Positions 55,048 to 64,000 of a stretch of 64,000 nucleotides of DNA are shown here, piece by piece. Under the pieces are notes generated by a model. That model was not told the DNA's origin and ran no database searches. It was given only the letters and a program-made list of their open reading frames with translations. The stretch lies in the NCBI RefSeq assembly GCF_025602895.1, contig NW_026516205.1, forward strand, positions 806,001 to 870,000. Direction: 5' to 3'. Source of the stretch: Polychytrium aggregatum (Eukaryota > Chytridiomycota > Chytridiomycetes > Polychytriales). The first letter of the stretch is position 1. Each line of letters opens with the position of its first letter. The position numbers and the translations under genes were made by a program.

Positions 55048-58000
55048 ATGGCTATAGAAATGTCAACGCCTCCCACCCCCCTCCCTCCCCACAACTCCGG
55101 CACCACCGGCGATAATACTCCCTACCAGTTCATCATCACCAGCTGCCCTTCCGGAAAGCGCACTCCACGGTAGGGGAAAATCCTCTCGCTTGCAGCAATG
55201 CGATCGTCTTTTTTTTTTCTGTTTCCCTCTTTTGTGGATTGCCTGTGCTCCGCTCTATTTGCTCTGGTGCATCCTTGTCGGTGATACCCTTAGCCAGCAT
55301 CCCATGGATTGCAAATACTGCTCGGCCGCCGCGATCCCCCTCCACTCCTTCTCCACGGCGACGTGTGGTTCGGCTCTGGCCACCCGTCGTCCTCAGCGAG
55401 ACCCGCTCCGGTGTTCTTGCTTCTTCCCTTTTGGACGCTTCTGCTGCCGTGTTGGATGGGCATGGTCATGGCCCATCCCGCCGATGACACACACGCTTCT
55501 AACCCAGTCTGTCGTTCTCTGGCTTGACTCAATTCCGGGCTATCCCACTGTCCTCGACACCTCACTCCGTTCTCACTCCGTTCTCACTCGCTCGTCGCTG
55601 CATCCCACGCTCGGCCGTCGCGCTCTCCATATGCTGGAAATGTCTTCTCTTGGCTCGAATCTGTATGTTGCCGCGCCTGTCACTGGATGTTACCGCGCCT
55701 GTCGCTGCCCGACTCTCGTCTCACAGCAGCTATAAGCTGATCCTGCGACAGCAGCCCAAGCATTCCCGGATGTGCGGCTTTGGTGAAAAAGGTGAATACC
55801 GCCGTCACTCGATCGTGTGTCGCATGGACTACCTCGCCCGCAATGCTGCTGCCTTGGTCACCAACCACTTTTTCCTCTCGGCACTGTCACAGTGGATCGA
55901 CGGCCCATCGATCCCCCTCCGATCATTGTAAGTGTCCCCTTTGTTATTTGCTTGCCCTTGCAATTGGCTCGCTCGGACATTTCCAGTCAGGTGTTTCCAG
56001 TCAGGAGTGCCAGCCGATCATGGCTTTGGCTCTGGCTTTGATGCCGGCCCTCGATAACCGCGCGTCCTTAGCGTCAACGCTGTGACGACTGTCCATATTA
56101 ATTTGTCTCTCGTTCGCCTCACCAGCAACTCGAAATTGCCGATATGCCTGCATCGGATGACTTGTGAGTCGTCTGTGTGTGTGCGTGTGCGTCGTTGATT
56201 CAAGCCTGGCTCGGTTCCAGACACAGAGCCACTTCCGTGTTTCTGGCCCCTTTCCAATCTGCGCCTGTCGCTCGCGTGGAGAACCGATTCAGCCATGGTT
56301 ACGGTCGCTCCTTGCAGACATTCCGTTAACCCGGCATATCTGCGCGACTCCACCACCCCCCTCTCTCGTCAGAGCACACACCTACAATCCGTACCACTTT
56401 ATGTACGGCTCGCTGGTCTCGGCCGACAGCGACGAAGAACTCCATCTCCTGCGCGATGGCAAGACTCGATCCACAACCGGCTCGATCGTCTCGTCGCTCT
56501 ATCGCTTGAAAGATCTGGATGGCAAAGAAGGCGCCTATTTTGTGTTCCCGGATCTTTCTGTCAGAATGGAGGGATCGTACCGCCTCAAGGTAACAGCAGC
56601 ATTCCGTTCATGCACGTCCATCCCGTTGTGCATTGGGCCTGGTCTCTACGACGCGTGTGAAGCCGTCTGGTCATGAATCAGTGGTTATGCCCAGTCCCTC
56701 TGTCGCACGCATACGCTCTCCCTTGTCACTTGGCTGCTCCCGTCGTCCGTGTTCTAACAGGGCCATTATCCCCACCGCAGTTCTCGCTGTTTGAGATCGT
56801 CAATACCGAGATATTCTACTGCACTTCCATCTACTCGGAAGTCTTCCGTGAGTTCTCATCTGCCCATACTTGTCCAGCCAGCGCTGTTTCCTAGAGCTCT
56901 CAGAGCCCCTGTGCTTACTTTGGTTGCACCTGATCTCTGCAGATGTCTATCCGGCGAAAAAGTTCCCTGGCATGGAGGGTAAGTGGACATGACGAACTGG
57001 TGGCCTTATCCCTCGTCAAAGGTCCCGCGCTACTTGCACGTTGTTCCCCACGCACTAATCTCTCTCGGATGCCTGCTCTCCTGCAGAGTCGACTCCCCTA
57101 TCGCGCATGTTTGCCGAGCAGGGGCTGCGCATCCGCATCCGCAAAGATGGTCCCTCCAAGAAAAACGGAAAGCGCCCAGCCTCGGAGATCGAGAGCAACG
57201 ATGAGCGCGGCAAGATGACCACGCGCGCTCGCAAGGCGGGCAGCCCCAATGACGACAGTGACCACTCGGGAGACTCGGACGAACGACGGCCGGGCCGTTC
57301 CAGTGGTAAGTTCCGCAGCATCCTATTCTGTCCATTCGTCGGATCCACCTGTCCATTCGTCCGATCCATCTGTCCATTCGTGGTATCCGCCTGTCCATTT
57401 GTCGCATCCACTTGTTTAGCCCCCCCCCGACTTTCAGTCTTGTCATGGCGCTGCTCTCAGCAATCGTCCCTTCGTGTACTTTCCCACGACCGCCCCCACT
57501 TGCAACAACTCATGATGTCTTTGCCTCGTCCTTGCTGCTGAACCTGACCCGATGCTCTGGTCTTTGATTCTGCTCTACTCCAGGTACGCCACAGCTTCAC
57601 GACCCGCGACAGGACAGCTCGGTCAAATGGCCTGTCAAGGCCTTGCCTGGCGCTGGCTATCCCGAGGATAACTACTCCGGTCGTCCCTACAACCCCGCTG
57701 ACATGGCTCGGAGAGATCCCAGGGATCAGTGGGCCCAGGATAGAAGCGACTATGACCAGCGTCCTCGTGCCGAGGATTATGCGCCCAACGGCCAGCCGTA
57801 TCCCCGACCCCGTGAGGCCGCATACTACCCAGATCATCGCGAGCACAACCCTGCTGGGGCGCTGGGTGGTCCCTCGGACCTGGCCGATCGCCGCAATCCG
57901 GCCTATCTCGCTCACAGTGATGCCCGCCCCTACGGCCGTCCCGACTCTCAGCCAGAGTATCCCAATCCCAACTACAAACCACCGCCCCCTGGCCACTATG

Positions 58001-59470
58001 GCTACGGACCCGAATCTGGTTATCCCTCCGGAAGCGCCGGTGTATACGACAAGCGCCCGCAGCAACAACAGCAGCAGCAACAGCAACCTCAGCAGCAACA
58101 CTACCCAGGCGATGTCAACCCAGCACGCCATCCTGGCTACGGGGAGCCTGACCCTGTTTCCAAGCGTCGGGCTTCCGAGTACGATGCCGAGCGGCGCGGC
58201 CCATTGGATGTTGACCATTCAAACAGCCATGGCCGCCAGCTGCCGCCCGCAGACCCGTACTCTGGAGACTACAACCGCTACCGCGGCCCCGAACCCCCCT
58301 CGGGATACTACCCTCCCCAGACCGTGCCTCAGCACCATCACCACCACCAGCAATACCTCTCCAATCCCGGCGAGTCCTTCAACCGCCCTCCGTCTGGACC
58401 TTATCCAGGCGATCGCAGCGACCGCCACGCCTATCCCGAAGCCGCAGCCCCGCGGCCAGGCATGCCCCCGGCCCCTCGCCCGAGTTCGTCGCAGTATGCT
58501 GCCAGCGCACCCGTCCATGACAAGCCTGCGTACAACTACCCGCCAATGGGTCCCGGCGACGCCCCCAGAGGTGCTTATCCAAGCGCTGCTGCAGGCGGCC
58601 ATATCTCGCCCAGCAACCCGCCGACCAATGCACAGCCCCAGCAGCCTCCGCAACACGGCACTGGCCACCCCCACCACCTGGGCAAGGACTCGTGGGGACC
58701 TGCAGGACCGGCCCAGGCCGAAGGCGATCAGTACAAGCTCCCGTCACTGCGCGAGTGGACAGAAAAGTCGGGTCTGAAGGAGCAGCGCGCCGCCGCCCCT
58801 CCCAACTACCCCGCTCGCCGGAGTGCGTCCTTTTCTCCAACCCACAATGTCGGTCATTGGCCTGCCAGCAACCTCGACTCCTACCACCATAATGCCCCAG
58901 ACTCCAGCCGCCCCACTCCTCCAAAGATGACGCCAATTGGAACCCACGAAAGTGGCAACTACATGGGTCACAACGGGCCGGAGGCTTACCCGCGGCCTGT
59001 CAGTGTTCCGGGCTCGTTCGATGCGCGGGCAGCCAAAGGCTATCCGTCAGAAGGCTACCGTGGTGTGCACCCACCTCCGGAAAGCTATCGCCGACCCAGC
59101 GCTGACGAGGGCTACGGCCGATCCGCTGGCCACGCCCCGGCGCCAGGCTTGGTGCGCATGGACGACCGCGATCCAGGGCATCCTCAGGATGGCTATCCGT
59201 CCAACGCCGCAAACTCCTCTGCGACCCCCAACAACATGGGCGAATCTTACCCACGCGGCTACCCAACCGCTCAGGCCTCATACTCTGGAAACGTAAGTGT
59301 TGTGCTGCCCACTGGTCCGGATTCCACTCATGTCTTGGCTGATGGGCACTCCCCATGCTCACCAGATGACTCTGAGGCTCTAATTCGCGGCTCACCATCG
59401 CCTCCAGATGCCTGATCTGTCGTACAACCACCCGGCGAGACATTCAAGTGCTCCCCACGGCTACCACTGA
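55048..59470 (+). CDS. Velvet-domain transcription regulator (VosA/VelB-like)
   Basis: Velvet proteins are fungal DNA-binding regulators linking sporulation and secondary metabolism. Ten exons join in phase: 55048-55169, 55727-55791, 55893-55927, 56126-56163, 56373-56589, 56781-56847, 56943-56978, 57087-57305, 57584-59292, 59408-59470, giving 856 residues. The Velvet domain starts at YKLILRQQPKHSRMCGFGEK and continues DRRPIDPPPIIQLEI, SLYRLKDLDGKEGAYFVFPD, LSVRMEGSYRLKFSLFEIV, FHVYPAKKFPGMEESTPLSR and FAEQGLRIRIRKD. These match the core and the LRIRKD end seen in VosA/VelB. KKNGKRP is a possible nuclear signal. The remaining 570 residues are disordered, rich in Pro, Tyr, His, Gly and Ser, with a short poly-Gln run near residue 430. 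The insertion inside the domain is only about 45 residues. The exact subfamily is not settled. Exons 3 and 7 are under 40 nt, yet phases close. Confidence 0.92.
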
Positions 59471-59934
59471 GCGCAGCCGACTTTGGCCACAGTAGCCTAT
59501 TCGAGATCCCGTCCAACGGGAGAGAAGTGATTCACGACCATATGCGACTGCTGACGGACCGGCTCCCGAGGCCTGATCTGCTCACTTCGCCTCCATTATT
59601 TCTTTTTTTCCATTTTCTTTATTCCATCCAAATCACATCTCTATCATTTCGTGTGTGTGGGGGGGGGGAGGTACGAGAGTGAGTGTCTTTCTTTGTAGTT
59701 GACCGACTGGCGCAGCGAGAATACAGCGTTCAAAATCAAACGGAGCACACTGCCTTTCGAGGTGAATGGGACGAGCGGTTGTTTTTGATTGGATTTTGTT
59801 TCACCACACCTCCCTTCAGCACGGGCAGCAATATGCCTACACGCGGTCGATATTGCAAGTGACGGACACCAGTCCGTGGCTATGTTCATCCATGTATTCC
59901 GATACGCTTCAACCGCATTCCTTGGACACCATGA

Positions 59935-60108
59935 TACACTGTATTCAGGGGGGAAATGGGACACCTGGTCTCGGAGTGCCAGCGGTGAATGATGGTATTG
60001 CGCCGCATCACAGAATGGCCATGGCCAGCGTGCGATGGTAATGGGCAACAAAACATTTGATCAATGGTCAAAATCAAGGGTGACCCGTTTTTTATCGGAT
60101 CGCCTGTA
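59935..60108. mobile_element. 174-bp MITE of the Tc1/Fanzor element family
   Basis: Left TACACTGTATTCAGGGGGG then aatGGGACACC; right GTGACCCGTTTTTTATCGGATCGCCTGTA. Both ends border TA. The interior at about 59985-60075 (gtgaatgatggtattgcgcc, cagaatggccatggccagcg, aacaaaacatttgatcaatggtcaaaatc) matches the transposase-proximal end of the 3.6-kb element (23490-23570). No Fanzor-derived segment is seen. It lies between the Velvet and PIH1 genes. Confidence 0.85.
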
Positions 60109-60381
60109 AATCCATGCATATCATCCTTACGCTGGTGGCGGACAGTCCAGCACCGACGAAATTGGCGCGGGCGGGAACGATCGGCGAGGCCCATCGAGCA
60201 TCCCTTTGGCTGATGGGCAGGCGGCCGGGTGTCCATCGCCACGGCACTACAGACCGGCCCTGGTGCCCTCAACTTGATCGCTCTCGCTACAAAGGAGCGG
60301 GTTGCGGGAGGTACAATCGAGGCATCATCAGATCATTTTGTCCCTGTGTTCACGGAATCAAGAGGAGTAGCCCGGGCTAAC

Positions 60382-62387
60382 ATGGCGACTGCAGACGATG
60401 GTAAGTGAAAACATTTCGCCGCCTTGCGCTTCCAGACGCCTGGTCTCCTTTTGAGTCCTTTCGTGGTTTACACTACAACGCAAGAGGCTCCCGACCCACC
60501 CGTCCAATGCGAGTGTATATGAGTCCCTATGATGACATGAAGGAACAAGAGAGGATCCGTGGAAAAATTCCCATCACTTTCGCTCGCCCATCATCACGCA
60601 GCACTCGTCACGCAACACTCATCACGCAGCACTTATGACCCCATTACTCTGCGTATTTCCCAGAGATCGCAATCAAGAGCAGCCAGTTGTGGCAGTATTT
60701 GGACCATTTGGCTGGAAGCAGTCCCGCGGTGGGTCCCAGCGACAAGCCCATGCCAGCAACGAATCTCTCTCCAGCGCCTGACTACACACTTTCGCAGCAA
60801 CCGCTGCCATATTGATGCCTTCTCGCCCGTCTCCCGGTAGTAAAATCGGTGGTGCACTCATCAATCTTGTTCTCCCTTGTCCTCCTCGCCCTCTCCCAGG
60901 AATACAAGGCGTACATCCAAAAAGTTCAGCAGGAAGCGATTGAGTCGTCGAAAGCCAGCCGGCGACGCATTCTTGAGCCTTGCTTTGCATACAGAATCGA
61001 CCTCGAAACTCCCGTGGTCCAAGGGCGGCGCTTATCGCAATCGCACAGCACGGACCCGCCAGCGCGTTGGCCCGCGACTGGCAAACACTCAACTGATGTC
61101 CCGAGTCGACTCATGCTTGACAGCGCGAATGAGAGTCGCTCGGTCCAGCCAAGACGCTACTACATCAATGTTGGTAGATCCCGGCTGATTGACCCTCCAA
61201 AAAGCAAATCAGACAGCGTGTCTGTGGTCATGTCCAACGCCAGAATCGGCATTGACGATGGTAACACGATGTCGAGTGCGATACGGGTGGTGGGGTGGAT
61301 GTTTATCACCCTCTTTACCTCTGTCTTACCAACCTTGCCACGACCAACTTTTAGATGACATGCCCTTCTGGGCTTACGACGTCATAGTTCACCCTAAAGT
61401 ATTTGGGTATTACCGAGACGATGCCAAGTACCAAAGTGACCTAAAATCTCTGATATTTGATTGTGTTCATGAAACCCATGGAATCAAACTGCCGCCTGGA
61501 GGTAATGTAGCCTCGCCTCATGTTCGAGCCGTCAATAGAGTCTAGCGGCAAAACACGACTGCTCCGCGATGCTTCCGGATCGATGTCGGCGATCTCATAA
61601 TCGCACGGTGTGATCGATAGAGGCCACAACCATCGAGAATATGTACAAAGGTCCTTTTGCCTGGACAGAAACAGGCCAGCCCAAGGAATTCAAACCCCAA
61701 CCCGACGCCTCGCTCGATACGGACCCCCTGGCAACACTCGCGCCCAGCGATCTGTTGAAGCAGCTGCGGGCTGCTGAACACATCGCAAACGCTCCACCGA
61801 TTCCTGCCATCTCAGATGCTCCCTCGAACCGTATTCAAGAGCGAGCAGTGATCTCAACCCCAGGGATCATTGTTGCAACGGATTCCCTAACAACGCCTGC
61901 GGTAAACAGAGTTCCCGAGAGTGTGTCGCTTGGTGGCGACCACGCTGCAAGCAAAACGTCACATCAACAGCCCCATTACGACTTATACGATTCCGAGACA
62001 GTATGGAAGGCCCGTGTTCATCTGCCGGACCAAGTATGTTTTCGTCCACACTAGAGTTTCAAACCCCACTGCTTGCAGGCCACTGTCTTCACCTTGGACC
62101 GACTCAAAAACACAGAGCACCTTCCAGGTGTGGCCTGGCTCGCTTTCCTCTGCTGAACGTGTGAGCCTGGAGGATTGCATCGACACTGATAACCCTTGTA
62201 ATACGGCCAGGCTTGTGCCGACAACCTGCAAGTGGACTGGAAGCCAGAGCGCTGCATCGCCATCTCCAGCGGCCCAAATGAACTACTTCGACTCGGGATC
62301 CCGGGTGACACTCCTCTTGGCCAGCCCGTGTGCAAGTTTATCAAGAAGACTCGGTGTCTCAGTGTGACAGTGCAAAAGGGCAAATAG
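60382..62387 (+). CDS. PIH1-domain dynein assembly factor (PIH1D2-like)
   Basis: PIH proteins are R2TP/HSP90 co-factors; PIH1D2-type members help preassemble axonemal dyneins, which fits a flagellated fungus. Exons 60382-60400, 60664-60728, 60900-61260, 61355-61501 and 61621-62033 join in phase. The N-terminus reads MATADDEIAIKSSQLWQYLD then AEYKAYIQKVQQEA, the family start (tryptophan helix plus EAY-like segment). EPCFAYRID and RRYYINVGRSRLIDPP begin the PIH1 domain, with MPFWAYDVIVHPKVFGYY and SLIFDCVHETHGIKLPPG as its diagnostic second half, then ENMYKGPFAW. After a disordered linker, YDLYDSETVWKARVHLPDQ starts a CS-like domain. One or two last exons end VCKFIKKTRCLSVTVQKGK at 62387; their borders are not fully resolved. 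Strong PIH blocks make the family secure; the choice of PIH1D2 over PIH1D1/kintoun is tentative. Confidence 0.82.
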
Positions 62388-63327
62388 ATCTTGACGCCTT
62401 ATCTCGCGCTCGACGCTGGTCGGATCAAGTCTGTGGTTGAATCAGCACCTCTCGACGCCGTTTCAGTACCTCTGGACGCCTTATCAGCACCTGATCAGCA
62501 CTCTCGCTCGATTGCTCTCTCGTTGGAATCTGGCCTCTCCAGAGAGAAATTAGAGCTTTATAATCGAAGGCTGACACTTGACAGTCAAAGACAGTGTCTC
62601 TGCTTTTCTCAGGCATCCTCATCCAATGCCTGCTGATCCGAAGGCCCCAGTAGGCGGACCGTGATATTGGTTCGCGTCTTGGTTGGCAATCCAGTGGTTT
62701 TGGATGTTCAGGAGCAAAGTCTTGAATACATCTGGTCAATCTCCCGCAGCGATGACTGACGGGCACTGATGTCGCGATGCGGAGGTGTGGTGCCTATATT
62801 TGACTGCCCGACTGGTCCCCGTGGTTTCTCGATACCAAGATCATCGACCTTCTCGAGCCGCTCGCTGTGTTTTCTGGGGCATGGTCGTCGCTGGTGATGG
62901 CGGAATTGCCCGCAATGCCGAGCACATCCGAGTCTCCGTGGACTCGATGTGTGTCTCGTCCGTGTGCGGTGTCATGACATTCCCACATGCAGCCACAGCT
63001 CAAGGAGGGCCGTGACACCGCACACAGAATGGAGGCTGTGGAACCTCGCCAACACGTGATCTGCATGGCACCCTGGTCGATTGTCCCGTGCAAGGCCGTG
63101 CCGCTTGCACCCAGGCCGATCAGCGTCTGCATCAGCGCCCTCATCTGCGTCTGCATCTGCGTCTGCAACCGCAACCGCAACCACATCCGCATCCGCGGCC
63201 CAGACAAGCACTTGCGCTCGCTGTCCTGCATCATCGGCCTGGTTCTCGCTTCGTCCGCACTTCCTCGGCACATCTCTTGGCTCTAGCTCCAATCGCCAGC
63301 CCCCTGTTGCATTTTTCGTCGCCATCA
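62388..63327. other. Intergenic, no supportable gene
   Basis: About 0.9 kb. Contains imperfect repeats (tcagcacctctcgacgccgtt / tcagtacctctggacgcctta at 62441-62482, and gtctgcatctgc / caaccg units at 63127-63185). Open frames are short and unstructured. The region before 63328 should hold the RPT6 promoter. Confidence 0.5.
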
Positions 63328-64000
63328 ATGAACCCAGCAACGGCGGCCGCCGCGGCCGGTGGGCTCACCGCCTACTACAAAAACAAAATCGAGGTTTGTA
63401 TTTCGGTGGATTTCTTTTGTTTCCACCAGCTTCAACTGCAAACAGGCAGTGGCGATCGATGCAGCATTTCTTTGTCATCGGGCGCACCGTTAGCACCGGG
63501 TCCGAGCACCGGGTCCGAGCACCGGGTCCGAGCACCGGGTCTGAACATCGAGCTGGCTCGTCGCCGTCAGCATGCCTCGACCGGCTGATCCAAGAGCGCA
63601 AATGCTAACCGTGGCTCCTTCTCAATCCCCTCCTTTCCTTTGCCCCCAATTTGTCGCTCGGCAGGAGCTCGAAATCAAAAGTACTGCCATGTCGCAGAAT
63701 CTGCGACGTCTGGAAGCCCAGCGCAATCAGCTCAACTCCAAAGTTCGGCTGCTCCGCGAAGAGCTGCAGCTGTTACAAGAGCCCGGATCCTATGTCGGCG
63801 AAGTCGTCAAGCTCATGGGCAAAAAAAAGATCCTGGTCAAGGTCCACCCCGAAGGCAAATATGTCGTCGATATTAGCCCCTCAATCGACATTGCCGAGCT
63901 CAAGCCAACGGTTCGAGTGGCCCTCCGACACGATTCATATCAGCTGCACAAGGTTCTCCCTAACAAGATCGACCCTCTTGTCTCGCTCATGATGGTGGAG
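63328..64000 (+). CDS. RPT6: 26S proteasome regulatory ATPase RPT6 (SUG1/PSMC5), 5' part
   Basis: One of six AAA+ ATPases in the base of the 19S regulatory particle. Exon 1 (63328-63393) encodes [22 protein letters not shown]. Exon 2 starts 63664 and runs off the window: [60 protein letters not shown], then [15 protein letters not shown]. These are the coiled-coil and OB domain, nearly identical to RPT6 of other eukaryotes, with the SYVGEVV and KVHPEGK blocks diagnostic. The AAA+ Walker motifs would lie downstream. Intron 1 is 270 nt and contains a tandem repeat. The N-terminal coiled coil is the part that pairs with RPT3. Confidence 0.96.
63495..63541. repeat. Tandem repeat in RPT6 intron 1
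   Basis: Units of CACCGGGTCCGAG, three to four copies, within the first intron of the proteasome gene. Confidence 0.9.

Overview
The window looks like nuclear DNA of a zoosporic (chytrid-type) fungus. Genes are eukaryotic, with many short GT-AG introns (about 40-350 nt), and the DNA is GC-rich. Fungal markers (Velvet regulator, fungal GABA-B-like class C receptor, TRP4, Fanzor) sit beside an axonemal dynein assembly factor of the PIH1 family, which points to a flagellated fungus. Species is not determined. No rRNA, tRNA or CRISPR array was recognised.

Layout. 1-8 kb: 5' end of phosphoglucomutase (minus), ribosomal protein uS5/RPS2 (minus), TRP4 anthranilate phosphoribosyltransferase (plus). 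8.2-36.4 kb: an unbroken run of minus-strand genes: POP7/Rpp20 with an RGG tail, a T5orf172 (GIY-YIG-like) protein, an orphan multi-pass membrane protein, API5, a transposon cluster, a class C GPCR with a PH-like C-terminal domain, Rab11/Ypt31, and PAXBP1/GCFC. 36.6-45.8 kb (plus): a HEI10/CCNB1IP1-type meiotic E3 sharing a 169-bp divergent intergenic region with PAXBP1, then two neighbouring paralogues that end in a retrotransposon-type zinc-binding (zf-RVT-like) module but lack reverse transcriptase. 47.0-51.2 kb (minus): MAK5/DDX24 DEAD-box helicase. 55.0-64.0 kb (plus): Velvet-domain regulator, a small MITE, PIH1-domain dynein assembly factor, and the 5' part of proteasome ATPase RPT6.

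The most notable content is the mobile DNA at 19.66-23.60 kb. One 3.6-kb unit with Tc1/mariner-type inverted termini and TA borders carries both a Fanzor (eukaryotic TnpB-like RNA-guided nuclease family) gene and a DD34E Tc1-like transposase gene, in the same orientation. Both genes are frameshifted here. Shorter copies at 15.24-15.59, 19.66-19.99 and 59.94-60.11 kb, plus a fragment near 9.9 kb, share the termini. The 15.2-kb copy fuses Fanzor 3' sequence directly to transposase 5' sequence, which supports the two genes having moved as one unit. The second point of interest is the pair of apparently domesticated zf-RVT proteins.

Gene models below were built by eye: reading frames were joined at GT/AG sites and checked for phase. 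Where exact positions are given for every exon the phases add up; otherwise the internal exons are approximate. Several long intergenic stretches hold only GC-rich low-complexity or microsatellite sequence.
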